A stretch of 64,000 bases of DNA from Amarobacter sp964507025 (GTDB taxonomy: Bacteria; Chloroflexota; Dehalococcoidia; Tepidiformales; Tepidiformaceae): assembly GCA_964507025.1 (NCBI GenBank), contig CAZDOK010000006.1:1-64000 (forward strand), in the 5' to 3' direction. Shown one piece after another: positions 55,365-64,000 of this stretch. Within the stretch, counting starts at the first letter, position 1. The number at the start of each line of letters is the position of its first letter. The notes under the pieces were generated by a model. That model was not told the origin of the DNA. It made no database searches and saw only the letters and a list, made by a program, of their open reading frames with translations. The position numbers and the translations under genes are program-made.

Positions 55365-56606
55365 CTAACGGTGGAGCGACTCATCCGGGTCGTCGGCCGT
55401 GATGCCGGCTGCGTAAAGTTCGGCGATGCGGTCTTCTGGCAGGCCGAGGAGGTCGCGCAGGACGTAGCTGTTGTGCTGGCCGAAGCCCGGGGCGGGCAGG
55501 CGGATGTGCCCTGGCGTCCGGGAGAGCTTCCATGGTGGCGCCTCCATCTCCCACGTCCCGGCATCGGGATGCGTGTGCTCCACCCATGCACCCCGCGAAC
55601 GGAGGTGGGGGTCGGCGAGGAGCTCCGGTGTGGTGAGCACGGCTCCCGCTGGCACGCCGGCCCGCTGGAGGACGTGCATCACTTCGTAATGGCCGCGGAC
55701 GGATGTCCAGGCGTCGATCATGGCGTCCAGTTCGCTCTCGTTGGCCTTGCGTGCCGCGTTGGATGAGAACCGCTCGTCGGCGGCAAGCTCGGGCCGGGCG
55801 AGGGTGGCGCACAATGCGGCGAACTGGGCATCGGTTTCGCAGGCGATGGCCACCCAGCGATCGTCGCCCGCACAGCGGTAGCGGTTGTACGGGGCGAACA
55901 ACTGGTGGCGGTTTCCGACGGGCGGCCGTTCCTGGTGGTTCATGCTGTAGTCGACGAGGTATTCGCCCACGAACATCGTGAGGTTTTCGCGCTGGGCGAG
56001 CTCGAGGTACATGCCCTCGCCCGCCAGCCTGCGCTGGCGAAGGGCAGTCGCGACGGCCCCGACCAGCGCGGTGCCGGCCATGGGGTCGCCGTAGCTGAAG
56101 CCGGTCTTCATGGGCTCGTCGCCTTCGTAGCCGGAGAGGGAGACGAGCCCGGCAAGCTGTTCCACATTCGATCCGTAGGCGACGAAATCCTTCTCGGGGC
56201 CGGTCTTCCCGTGGCCCGGCATAGAGACGTAGATGATGTTCGGGTTCACCGCCCGGACCGCCTCGTAGGTGAGGCCAAGGTTGTCCATCACATCGGTGCG
56301 GAAGTTCTCGACGAGGACATCGCTCACCGCGCAGAGACTCAGGAGGACATCCTTGCCCCGCGGGTCGGCGAGGTCGAGCGCAAGGGCATACTTGTCGCGG
56401 TTGTTGTGATTGAAGTAGGCGGACCTGTTGTACCAGCGCGGTTCGGTGCGTGGGATGAGGCCGAGCGAGCGGAGCAAATCCCACTGGCGCGGGGACTCGA
56501 CCTTGATCACCTCGGCGCCGTAATCACCGAGCATGCGGGTGCCAAAGGGACCTGCCCAGACCATCGTCAGGTCGATGACGCGGATTCCAGCGAGGGGCAT
56601 GGTCAT
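55365..56606 (-). CDS. Family III (CaiB/BaiF) CoA-transferase
   Basis: Encodes 413 residues. 'PLAGIRVIDLTMVWAGPFGTRMLGDYGAEVIKVESP' at the N-terminus, 'NRDKYALALDLADPRGKDVLLSLCAVSDVLVENFRTDVMDNLGLTYEAVRAVNPNIIYVSMPGHGKTGP', the catalytic Asp in FSYGDPMAG (near residue 176), and 'VAIACETDAQFAALC' are typical. It moves CoA between carboxylic acids; the donor and acceptor are unknown. Last gene of a three-gene operon with ATGA overlaps. Not the same subgroup as the first gene of the operon, so the two may act on different acids or form a heteromer. Confidence 0.92.
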   Translation of the reverse strand: MTMPLAGIRVIDLTMVWAGPFGTRMLGDYGAEVIKVESPRQWDLLRSLGLIPRTEPRWYNRSAYFNHNNRDKYALALDLADPRGKDVLLSLCAVSDVLVENFRTDVMDNLGLTYEAVRAVNPNIIYVSMPGHGKTGPEKDFVAYGSNVEQLAGLVSLSGYEGDEPMKTGFSYGDPMAGTALVGAVATALRQRRLAGEGMYLELAQRENLTMFVGEYLVDYSMNHQERPPVGNRHQLFAPYNRYRCAGDDRWVAIACETDAQFAALCATLARPELAADERFSSNAARKANESELDAMIDAWTSVRGHYEVMHVLQRAGVPAGAVLTTPELLADPHLRSRGAWVEHTHPDAGTWEMEAPPWKLSRTPGHIRLPAPGFGQHNSYVLRDLLGLPEDRIAELYAAGITADDPDESLHR

Positions 56607-57079
56607 GCGGGGCGCTCCAGGCGGGCGAGGCTCGGCGGGCCCTCCCAGGTTTCGCCGTTGTCGAGGAGGACCCGCAGCTGGGTCCCGGTCTCTTCGACGG
56701 TTCCCGAGACGGTGGCGCCGGTACGCGGGTAGCCGGGCTTCGACGGGACCACCACGCGGACCCCGGCGGGGAACTCCGCGGATGCCGCGATTTCCAGGGT
56801 CTCTATCCGCTGGCCAATCGCCCGGGCGAGCACCTGGAAAAGCGCGAAGTCGTTCGTCGTGCGCACGGTCATGAGCGCCTCGTCGCTGGTGGCGGCTTCG
56901 CGGGCGGCACGGAGTTCGGCGGGCGCGGGGATGGCGTCCTCATCGCCACGGGCGAGCAGCTGACCGACCATCTTCTTCGCGCGCGGCGCCACCTCGGCGA
57001 TGAGCTGATGGAGGAGCGTGATATCGTCGCAGGTTTCGAAGTAGGCGATGGCGCGGGCGACCTGTTCCCGGGGAGTCAT
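56603..57079 (-). CDS. Small unknown protein between two CoA-transferases
   Basis: Encodes 158 residues with ATGA overlaps on both sides. The N-terminal 95 residues look helical ('MTPREQVARAIAYFETCDDITLLHQLIAEVAPRAKKMVGQLLARG'). The C-terminal 60 residues look like a small beta barrel ('VRVVVPSKPGYPRTGATVSGTVEETGTQLRVLLDNGETWEGPPSLARLE'), similar in pattern to an SH3/KOW-type fold. I do not recognise the family. Its tight coupling suggests a partner or regulator of the CoA-transferases. Confidence 0.7.
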   Translation of the reverse strand: MTPREQVARAIAYFETCDDITLLHQLIAEVAPRAKKMVGQLLARGDEDAIPAPAELRAAREAATSDEALMTVRTTNDFALFQVLARAIGQRIETLEIAASAEFPAGVRVVVPSKPGYPRTGATVSGTVEETGTQLRVLLDNGETWEGPPSLARLERPA

Positions 57080-58266
57080 GCGGACACCCCGGCCCGGGCG
57101 GTGGCGACGGCGCCAGCGCTGAGATTGGCGATGCCGCGCAGGACCTCTTCGGTGTGCTCTCCCAGGAGAGGGGCGCGCCCGTGAACCCAGCCATCAGGGC
57201 CGATCCACCAGGGCGGGCCGGGATAGGTGGCGGTCCCCGCGACCGGGTGGTCTACCGCCTTGAGAAAGCCGCGGAAGTTGAGCTGCGGGCTGGTGAGCAG
57301 GTCATCCATCGTGTGAACGAACGCGATGGGCGCCCGGCCGGCGCCCGCTCGGCGGTAGACGTCGTGCTTGGTTTCGGTTGCGGCCCAGGCGTAGAACTCG
57401 GCCATGAGCTCGTCGTTGTGCTGCGCGCGGTCGGCCTGGGTGGCGAAGCGTGAGTCGTCCACGAGGTCGGGGCGTCCGATAGCCTCGCAGAACGGTTTCC
57501 AGTTGCGGGCCATGATGTGGATGCCCAGGTGGCCATCGACGCAGGGATAGATGCCGATGAAGCTGGCCATGTGGTTGCCCCGCCGGAGCCCGGCCCAGCG
57601 ACCGAGGTAGGTGTAGTAGGGGATCGTCGCTTCGAGGAGTGGCGCCATGCACTGCTGGATGCTGACATCGACATGCTGGCCGAGTCCGTCGCGCTCGGCG
57701 GCGAGCACGGCCAGCATGCCTGCTGAGAACGCGTTCAGCCCGCCCTGGTAGTCGGCCTGGTAGCCGCCGTTCTTCAGCGGCCCGCCTTCCTGCGTGCCGG
57801 TAATGAACATCTGCCCGCCCATGGCGAAGGCAACGAGGTTATTCGAGAGGTAGTGCGCGTAGGGGCCATCCTGGCCGAAAGTGGTCACGGAAATGAGCAC
57901 GACACGCGGGTTCACCGCCTTGAGGTGTTCGTACGTGAGCCCCAGCGCCTGCATGTCGGCCGGGAGGAAGTTCTCGATGACGACATCGGACGTTTCGACC
58001 AGCCGAAGGAATGCGTCGCGGCCCGCAGGGGTGCGCACATCGAGCTCGACCGACTTCTTGCCGGTGTTCAGGTAGAGGAATAGGGCGCTCGTCTCGGGGT
58101 TGGGCACGCCATCCCGGAAGGGCCCGTGGGCGCGGCTGATGTCTCCGCCGGGCGGCTCGACCTTGATCACTTCGGCCCCGTACCCGGCGAAAAGCTTGCC
58201 GCAGAAGGGGGCGGAGACGAAGGTGCCGAGCTCGAGGACGCGAAGGCCGGAGAGGGGCTGGGGCAT
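57076..58266 (-). CDS. Family III (CaiB/BaiF) CoA-transferase
   Basis: Encodes 396 residues from ATG 58266. 'PLSGLRVLELGTFVSAPFCGKLFAGYGAEVIKVEPPGGDISRAHGPF', 'TGKKSVELDVRTPAGRDAFLRLVETSDVVIENFLPADMQALGLTYEHLKAVNPRVVLISVTTFGQDGPYA', catalytic Asp in 'GGYQADYQGGLNAFSAGMLAVLAAE', 'GQHVDVSIQQCMAPLLE'. It looks like the formyl-CoA:oxalate/fatty acid CoA-transferase branch, but the substrate is unknown. A TAGAAT box 7 nt before the start gives a probable leaderless message. First gene of the operon. Confidence 0.92.
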   Translation of the reverse strand: MPQPLSGLRVLELGTFVSAPFCGKLFAGYGAEVIKVEPPGGDISRAHGPFRDGVPNPETSALFLYLNTGKKSVELDVRTPAGRDAFLRLVETSDVVIENFLPADMQALGLTYEHLKAVNPRVVLISVTTFGQDGPYAHYLSNNLVAFAMGGQMFITGTQEGGPLKNGGYQADYQGGLNAFSAGMLAVLAAERDGLGQHVDVSIQQCMAPLLEATIPYYTYLGRWAGLRRGNHMASFIGIYPCVDGHLGIHIMARNWKPFCEAIGRPDLVDDSRFATQADRAQHNDELMAEFYAWAATETKHDVYRRAGAGRAPIAFVHTMDDLLTSPQLNFRGFLKAVDHPVAGTATYPGPPWWIGPDGWVHGRAPLLGEHTEEVLRGIANLSAGAVATARAGVSA

Positions 58267-58273
58267 GGTGGGG

Positions 58274-58279
58274 ATTCTA
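58274..58279 (-). promoter_or_regulatory. TAGAAT -10 box for the CoA-transferase operon
   Basis: On the minus strand TAGAAT is followed by 7 nt and ATG 58266, with no ribosome site. Confidence 0.5.
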
Positions 58280-58315
58280 CGCTCGTTGCCCGCTGGCGCC
58301 ATCGATTGGGGAGCG

Positions 58316-58987
58316 CTAGCTGTTGACGTAACGTTCGGCCACAAGAATCACGCGGCTCGTGTACTCACCGCCGCCACCCGCATAGGGAGCGAACGTGCCG
58401 CCGCAGCTGATGAGCGTCACTCGTTCGACTCCGGCCCCGATGGCGGGAAAGACGACGGCGTCCATATCGAGCTGTTCGAGAGGGACGACCGCCACGGACT
58501 TCACGGTGTAGGTGTAGGACGTGCCGTTGTCCATGGTGACGTAGAGGGCATCGCCAGCCGAAGCGCTGGTGATGAAACCGAAGGGCCCCTTCCCGAATCC
58601 CACGTAGTCGACGTGGGCGGCGAAGATGCTGTTGGCGCCGACGTATCCGGGGTGGCCGAAGCGCGCGTACCAGGCGATGCGCTGAGGGGCACTCGGGTCT
58701 GCAAAGACCTCGCGGCCCCCGGCGAAGTACGTGTCGCGGACTTCCACTGGCCAGGTTGCGTCGATCTTCGCCGGGGCAAGGTGGAGTGATTCGACCGGCC
58801 CGTTGTAGGGGACGGGCAGGGGGACGGGCGTGGGTGTGGGGGGCAGTTCGGCCCGGGTGACCTGGGGCGCGTAGGCTCGGTACTCCAGGCTCGGCCCCGC
58901 CGAGCCGGCGAACGTACCCGTAGAGAGGAGCGAACCGAGCCCCACTGCCAGGCCGGTGGTGGTGACGACCAACGCGCGAAGGTTCAC
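58316..58987 (-). CDS. Sortase-like cysteine transpeptidase, secreted/anchored
   Basis: Encodes 223 residues. An N-terminal hydrophobic segment (residues 5-29) and a Pro/Thr-rich linker (LPPTPTPVPLPVPY, about 48-61) precede the sortase domain. The catalytic triad is visible: His125 (IFAAHVDY), Cys195 (LISCGG) and Arg212 (YTSRVILVAER). The compact domain and the sequence 'RIAWYARFGHPGYVGANSIFAAHVD' fit class E/F-like sortases of high-GC and Chloroflexota genomes. It may attach proteins to the surface; no LPxTG-type substrate was recognised in the window. Coupled to the hydrolase gene by a GTGA overlap. Confidence 0.85.
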   Translation of the reverse strand: MNLRALVVTTTGLAVGLGSLLSTGTFAGSAGPSLEYRAYAPQVTRAELPPTPTPVPLPVPYNGPVESLHLAPAKIDATWPVEVRDTYFAGGREVFADPSAPQRIAWYARFGHPGYVGANSIFAAHVDYVGFGKGPFGFITSASAGDALYVTMDNGTSYTYTVKSVAVVPLEQLDMDAVVFPAIGAGVERVTLISCGGTFAPYAGGGGEYTSRVILVAERYVNS

Positions 58988-59810
58988 AACGCTCCTCCAG
59001 TTTCGAGAGAGCGCCAGAAGGCCTCGAGTGAATTCGCCAGGCGTTCCGGGGCGATGAGCGGGATATTGTGCCCGGCGTCATCGAAGCGTTCGAAACGCAC
59101 GGCGGGGTTCTCCGCGCGCATGCGCTCTGCCACCGCCATCGAAACCTCATTCGATCTGCCGCCGTGAACGAACAGCGCCGGCATCTGAATGCGTCGCCAT
59201 TCGCGCCAGTAGCCGCGCCCTCGGTGGAGGCGGACGGTCTCGGCAAGCGCGTGGCGGCGCGACCACCAGCGGTAGCCGCCCCCGGCCAGCGGTTCGAGGC
59301 GCGCGAGGAACAGCGCGATCGCGTCAGGCGTGGGCTCCCGGTTGCGGAAGGCAAAGGCAATCGCGGCCTGACGGTCATCGAAGGTCTCCGGGCGCGAGTC
59401 AATCCCGGCGATGGTCGACGTGACGTTTGTTTTCGACGCTTCCGGGCCGATGTCGACGATAGCGACGCTCTTGAGTCTCCCGGGATGGCGCGCGGCCAGG
59501 AGCAGTGCGATCCGGGCACCCATCGAGTGCCCCACGAGGTGTACCGGGGCGCCCAGCCGGTCGATGGCGGCAAGCGTGTCGACGATGTAGTCGCCAGTGC
59601 CGTACCCGCTATCGGGCCTGGGGCTCTGGCCGTGGCCGCGCTGATCGATGGCAACATAACGGCGAGATGGAGGCAGGGCACGGATCGTGGGTCCCCAGAC
59701 ATCGGCAACGGCGGTCAGGCCATGGAGGAAGAGCACGGTCTCGCGGCCGGTGCTCCAGGTGAGCGCGCGGAACGCACCGGCGGGCAGGTCGAGAAAGGAT
59801 TCCGTGGGGT

Positions 59811-59814
<4 letters not shown>
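58984..59814 (-). CDS. Alpha/beta hydrolase
   Basis: Encodes 276 residues. 'ETVLFLHGLTAVADVWGPTIRALPPSRRYVAIDQRGHGQSPRPD' (oxyanion HG and strand 4), nucleophile elbow VGHSMGAR (Ser near residue 97), late Asp/His in 'ALFVHGGRSNEVSM' and 'FDDAGHNIPLIAPERL' (His near 251). No signal peptide. A cytoplasmic esterase, haloperoxidase-like or C-C hydrolase; the substrate is unknown. It is coupled to livF by an ATGA overlap, so it belongs to the Liv transcript. Confidence 0.87.
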
Positions 59815-60507
<693 letters not shown>

Positions 60508-60521
<14 letters not shown>

Positions 60522-61410
60522 GTTCGCTCCCCTTGAGCGCCCGCGTGCCGAGATAGGCCTCGACGACGCGGATATCGCGCTGGACTTCCGCAGGCGTGCC
60601 CTCGGCGATCTTTCGGCCGTAGTCGAGCACCGTGATGCGCTCGCAGACGCCCATGACGACCCGCATCTGGTGTTCGATCAGGATGACCGTGGTCTGGAAC
60701 TCGTCCCGGATCTGCCGAATGAGCCCGACCATGGCGGCGCTCTCCTGGGGGTTCATCCCCGCCGTGGGCTCGTCGAGGAGCAGCAGGGACGGACGGGTGC
60801 CCAGTGCCCGGGCGATTTCGAGCCGGCGCTGATCGCCATAGGGCAGATTGCGTGCCAGTGCGTTTTCCTTCCCGGCGAGGCCGACGGCGGTCAGGAGCCG
60901 CCGCCCCCTGGCCACGGCGTCGCGTTCGGCGCGGCGAACGGCTGGCGGCCGGGCGATGGAGCCCGCGACCTCCACGACTCCCTGGAGCGCGGCCCGTGGT
61001 GCGCCGCGCAGGGACAACAGGCGCTCGACGACGGCCACGTTGCTCGGGCGGCGCACGGTGAGGACCTCGGCTGAGGCGGCGCCGATGTGGGTGTGGCTGC
61101 CAACCAGGACGTTTTCCAGCGCGGTCATGTTGGCGAAGAGGCGGATGTTCTGGAACGTGCGGGAGACACCGAGCGCCGAGATGACGTGCGCCTGGAGGCC
61201 ATCGATGCGCTGTTCGCCGAGCCAGAGCTCGCCACCGGTGGGCCGGTAAAAGCCGGTGAGGCAGTTGAAGAATGTGGTCTTTCCCGCTCCGTTGGGGCCG
61301 ATGAGCCCGTGGATTTCGCCGGCGGGGACCTCCATCGAGACTTCGGCCAGCGCGGTGAGACCCTCGAACTGCATCCCAAGGTCTTTTACCCGGAGGGTGG
61401 CCGCTGCCAT
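60508..61410 (-). CDS. livG: Branched-chain amino acid ABC transporter ATPase (LivG), with insertion
   Basis: Encodes 300 residues from ATG 61410 (GTG 61413 also possible). Walker A GPNGAGKTTFFNCLTGFY near residue 40, 'ISALGVSRTFQNIRLFANMTALENVLVGSHTH', signature 'ARNLPYGDQRRLEIARALGTRPSLLLLDEPTAGMNP', H-loop IEHQM. Longer than the usual 250-260 residues: about 35-40 extra residues (roughly 130-170, 'LSLRGAPRAALQGVVEVAGSIARPPAVRRAERDAVARGRRLL') sit before the signature. The core motifs are intact, so it should be active. Confidence 0.92.
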
Positions 61411-62579
61411 CACGCCGCTCCCGGGGAGGAGGAAGCTGGCATGTCGTCGCTTTCGAACTCGAGCTGCCTGCGCCGCGATGGCATGAGTCCTTCGGGCCGG
61501 AGCACCATGATGGCGACCAGCAGCGCGCCGAAGATGATGAAGCGCGTGTCGTCCGCCAGTTCACGGCCCCACTGGTCGGCAGGGGGAAGGCGCCCGATGC
61601 TGCCGGGGATGATGGCATCGAAGGCTCCCACCACCGCGTTGAGCCCATCGCGCAGCCACTCGAACTTCGCCAGGAAGTCCGCCGTTTCCTTGAACAGCAG
61701 GATGCGCGGGATACCGATGAGGACGAGCGAGCCGAGGATGACGCCCGGGGTGCTGCCCATGCCCCCGATGATGACCACGGCCAGCACGTCGATGCTGACC
61801 TGGAGGCTGAAGGCCGCCGGGTTGATGAACCCGATGAACGAGGCGTAAATGACGCCACCGAGCCCGCCGATCGACGCGCCAATGGCAAACGCCAGGAGCT
61901 TGTACTTCACCTTGTTCACGCCCATCGCGGCGGCGACGTCTTCATCCTCGCGAATGGCCTCCCAGGCCCGGCCGATGCGCGAGTCCCGCAGCCGCGAGGC
62001 GACGAACCCGACGATCAGTGCGGCGATGACGATGAAGTAGAACCACTCGGTGAAATCGTTGATGCGAAAGCCGGCGACTTCGGGCCGGGCAATCGCGCTC
62101 AGTCCCTGGGAGCCGGCCGTGACGTCCTCCCGGTTCACCAGGAACAGTCGAATGATTTCGCCGAAGCCGAGGGTGACGATTGCGAGGTAGTCGCCTCGGA
62201 GCGGCAGCACCGGCAGCCCGAGGAGAACGCCGAACGAGGCGGCGATGAGCACACCGAGCGGCAGGACCAGCCAGAAGTTCATGTCGAGGTCGAAGGGCGA
62301 TCCAGGGGAGGTCATGATCCCGAGGCTGTAGGCGCCGGCGGCGAAGAACGCCACGTAACCGAGGTCGAGGAGACCGGCGAACCCGACTACGACATTCAGG
62401 CCCAGCCCAAGGACGATGAAGAGCCCGACGAAGAAGAGCATCTGGATCCAGACATCGGAGAGAAGGAAGGGGAGCGCGCACACCAGGGCGAGGAATACCG
62501 GCCACCGCGCAGGGCCCGGGATGCGGCCAACGGTGGATGCGGCTACGCGCCCGGTCGCGCTGGCTGCCTGGTCAGGCAC
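61410..62579 (-). CDS. livM: Branched-chain amino acid ABC transporter permease (LivM)
   Basis: Encodes 389 residues from GTG 62579. 'FFVGLFIVLGLGLNVVVGFAGLLDLGYVAFFAAGAYSLGIM', 'LGLPVLPLRGDYLAIVTLGFGEIIRLFLVNREDVTAGSQGL', 'IGRAWEAIREDEDVAAAMGVNKVKYKLLAFAIGASIGGLGGVIYASFIGFINPAAFSLQVSIDVLAVVIIGGMGSTPGVILGSLVL' are LivM signatures. About nine membrane helices. Longer than usual through a C-terminal part (about 285-340) containing a helix, 'IFGALLVAIMVLRPEGL'. Overlaps livH by 8 nt. Confidence 0.93.
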   Translation of the reverse strand: MPDQAASATGRVAASTVGRIPGPARWPVFLALVCALPFLLSDVWIQMLFFVGLFIVLGLGLNVVVGFAGLLDLGYVAFFAAGAYSLGIMTSPGSPFDLDMNFWLVLPLGVLIAASFGVLLGLPVLPLRGDYLAIVTLGFGEIIRLFLVNREDVTAGSQGLSAIARPEVAGFRINDFTEWFYFIVIAALIVGFVASRLRDSRIGRAWEAIREDEDVAAAMGVNKVKYKLLAFAIGASIGGLGGVIYASFIGFINPAAFSLQVSIDVLAVVIIGGMGSTPGVILGSLVLIGIPRILLFKETADFLAKFEWLRDGLNAVVGAFDAIIPGSIGRLPPADQWGRELADDTRFIIFGALLVAIMVLRPEGLMPSRRRQLEFESDDMPASSSPGAA

Positions 62580-63531
62580 GGGTGGATGCCCTTTCCGCGA
62601 AGATGCCGGTAGGCCGGAAGATGAGGATGGTCACGAGGAGGCTGAACGCGATGACGTCGCGCCACTGGTTCCCCAGGTCCACCCCAGGGAGCTCATTCAG
62701 GAGTTCGCGGCCGACGGTCTCGGCGAGGCCGAGCGCGTAACCGCCGGCGACAGCTCCCGGGATGCTGCCGATGCCACCCAGTACGGCAGCCGTGAATGCC
62801 TTGATGCCAGGCAGAAATCCCATGCTCCCGCGGATGGTCTGGAAGAAGAGCCCGTGCAGCACACCAGCGACCCCGGCCATGGCGGCGCCAAGCACGAAGA
62901 CCACGACAATCGTCCGGTTGACATCGACCCCCATGAGCGAGGCGTTCGCCGGGTTTTCGGCAACGGCCCGGATGGCGCGGCCGATGCGCGTGCGCTGGAT
63001 GATGGCGTAGAGGAACACCATCATCGCGAGCGAGCTGGCGATAAGGAACGCCTGGATATAGGTCATGTCGAACGGCCCGATTCCGAAGTCGCCGCGCGGG
63101 AAGATGTCCGGGTAGAACTTCGCGCGCGCATCGGTCCGATCGAGGACGAGGTACTGCAGGAAGATGCTCACGCCGATGGCGCTGATGAGCGGTGCGAGGC
63201 GGGGGGCGTTGCGGAGTGGCCGGTAGGCGATACGCTCGACGATGGTGGAGGTGGCGGCCGAGACGGCCATCGCGCCGATAAGGGCTACCAGGATGGCCAC
63301 GGCAATCATGGCGCCCGAGAGGTCGTCTCCGCCCATGGCAGTGAGCACGCCATAGCCCGCGAACGACCCCAGCATGAACACCTCGCCGTGGGCGAAGTTA
63401 ATCATTTTGAGGACGCCATACACCATGGTGTAGCCGAGCGCGATCAGCGCATAGAGGCTACCGGTGGTGAGCCCGTTGACGAACTGGTCCGACCAGAAGC
63501 TGACCGAGAGCGTAAGGGCGGGAGCATCCAC
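62572..63531 (-). CDS. livH: Branched-chain amino acid ABC transporter permease (LivH)
   Basis: Encodes 319 residues from GTG 63531. 'FVNGLTTGSLYALIALGYTMVYGVLKMINFAHGEVFMLGSFAGYGVL', 'LIGAMAVSAATSTIVERIAYRPLRNAPRLAPLISAIGVSIFLQY', 'RTRIGRAIRAVAENPANASLMGVDVNRTIVVVFVLGAAMAGVAGVLHGL', 'GFLPGIKAFTAAVLGGIGSIPGAVAGGYALGLAETVGRELL' are LivH signatures. About eight helices. Follows livK after a hairpin-containing gap of about 107 nt. Confidence 0.93.
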   Translation of the reverse strand: MDAPALTLSVSFWSDQFVNGLTTGSLYALIALGYTMVYGVLKMINFAHGEVFMLGSFAGYGVLTAMGGDDLSGAMIAVAILVALIGAMAVSAATSTIVERIAYRPLRNAPRLAPLISAIGVSIFLQYLVLDRTDARAKFYPDIFPRGDFGIGPFDMTYIQAFLIASSLAMMVFLYAIIQRTRIGRAIRAVAENPANASLMGVDVNRTIVVVFVLGAAMAGVAGVLHGLFFQTIRGSMGFLPGIKAFTAAVLGGIGSIPGAVAGGYALGLAETVGRELLNELPGVDLGNQWRDVIAFSLLVTILIFRPTGIFAERASTRA

Positions 63532-63570
63532 TGGCGGTCTGGCCCTTTCGGTGGCATATCGCTACGTGGA

Positions 63571-63600
63571 GGGAGGCGCCCAGATTGCCAGGCGCCTCCC
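63571..63600 (-). terminator. 10-bp stem hairpin between livK and livH
   Basis: Arms GGGAGGCGCC (63571-63580) and GGCGCCTCCC (63591-63600) pair perfectly around a 10-nt loop, without a T-run. It lies 38 nt after the binding-protein stop and about 40 nt before livH. It probably lets only part of the transcripts read on into the permease genes. Confidence 0.7.
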
Positions 63601-63638
63601 GGTGGCGTGCATTCTAGCGGGTTCGAAGGTGCCCGCTG

Positions 63639-64000
63639 CTACTCCTTGATCTCTTCGTAGGCACCACCCTTGACGACGAAGAGGCTGACGGGCGTTTCGC
63701 CGCCGGCGTTATCGCCGCGAGCGTCGAACTTGATCTTCCCTGCGGCGCCATCGAGTTCGACCTTGCGGACTTCCTCGTTGAGCTTTTTGAGGTCGATCTT
63801 GAGCTTATCGCCATCCTTCTCGGCCACCTTTTCGAGGGCCGTGATGATGACCGTGGCTGCGTCGTACGACTCGGCCACGAACGGGCTCGAGTCGACTTTC
63901 AGGCCGGTCTCCGTTTCGAAGAGCGCGCTGAACTTGGTGTAGCCGTCGCCGGTGTAGACCGGGCTCGGGAGCGAGAGGTATGCGCCCTCGGCATCGGCGC
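63639..64000 (-). CDS. livK: Branched-chain amino acid ABC transporter binding protein, C-terminal part (LivK-like)
   Basis: The last 120 codons are visible; the start lies beyond the window edge. 'FSALFETETGLKVDSSPFVAESYDAATVIITALEKV' matches the periplasmic-binding-protein type 1 (Leu/Ile/Val-binding) fold near its end, where Y/F-DA marks the ligand pocket hinge. 'KIDLKKLNEEVRKVELDGAAGKIKFDARGDNAGGETPVSLFVVKGGAYEEI' is the typical final strand region of LivK proteins (VxGxxGxixFDxxGD). First gene of the livKHMGF operon. Confidence 0.88.
   Translation of the reverse strand, partial: ADAEGAYLSLPSPVYTGDGYTKFSALFETETGLKVDSSPFVAESYDAATVIITALEKVAEKDGDKLKIDLKKLNEEVRKVELDGAAGKIKFDARGDNAGGETPVSLFVVKGGAYEEIKE

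Overview
The window is GC-rich (roughly two-thirds G+C by eye), densely packed and single-copy chromosomal in character. It holds about 60 protein genes and three tRNA genes, with no rRNA, insertion sequence, integrase or CRISPR array that I could recognise. The gene set is the DXP pathway, de novo NAD synthesis, two LLM-class flavin oxidoreductases, assimilatory sulfate reduction, a soluble NAD-type formate dehydrogenase, a Liv and a Dpp/Opp transporter, and several membrane proteins with N-terminal zinc ribbons. This suggests an aerobic, heterotrophic, non-pathogenic bacterium, most plausibly Chloroflexota (Dehalococcoidia/Tepidiforma-like). That placement is inference from gene content, not from a marker tree. 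Many genes carry a TANNNT -10 box 6-8 nt before the start codon and no Shine-Dalgarno sequence, so leaderless transcription appears common here.

Layout. 1-5 kb: a partial SnoaL-like gene, a 490-bp degraded-looking stretch, then a small secreted Cys-containing peptide, a strong hairpin, an ABC ATPase and a large multi-pass membrane protein (bacteriocin-export-like layout), a small lipoprotein and a DUF4926-type protein. 5-12 kb (+): M1 aminopeptidase, LLM oxidoreductase, dxr-rseP, a small membrane protein and a TIM-barrel isomerase. 12-14.6 kb (-): nadB-nadC, with a perfect 29-bp palindrome across the nadB promoter. 14.7-20.4 kb (+): def, eno, DinB-like, unknown, lipoprotein, ilvE, PH-like membrane protein. 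20.5-23.4 kb: tRNA-Arg, two zinc-ribbon membrane proteins, threonine dehydratase. 23.5-29.4 kb: a class A beta-lactamase-like protein, a lysozyme-fold protein, HmoA-like, methyltransferase, an NrtR-type Nudix regulator (-), a second LLM protein (-), tRNA-Ser and miaB. 29.5-32.7 kb: a 1066-residue zinc-ribbon/membrane/extracellular metallopeptidase-like protein. 32.8-36.7 kb (-): tRNA-Ala and a dppA-dppB-dppC transporter.

37-42 kb: purU, then a light-response module. A CarH-type B12 photoreceptor gene is divergent from a CrtI-like/SRPBCC gene pair, with an 11-bp tandem repeat laid over both -35 boxes. 42-48.6 kb: a three-gene formate dehydrogenase operon, hemB (-) and an unknown gene. 48.6-55 kb: ferredoxin sulfite reductase divergent from cysH-cysC-cysD-cysN and a Na/Pi-cotransporter-like permease that may import sulfate. 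55-58 kb (-): two family III CoA-transferases around a small unknown protein. 58-64 kb (-): livK (cut by the window edge)-livHMGF-hydrolase-sortase.

The regulatory features tie several parts together. A Nudix-winged-helix regulator and a matching type of palindrome at nadBC suggest NAD control by NrtR. CarH and its repeat suggest light/B12 control of carotenoid-type chemistry. Hairpins after the first gene of three transport operons look like read-through terminators that raise the level of the secreted or binding-protein partner.
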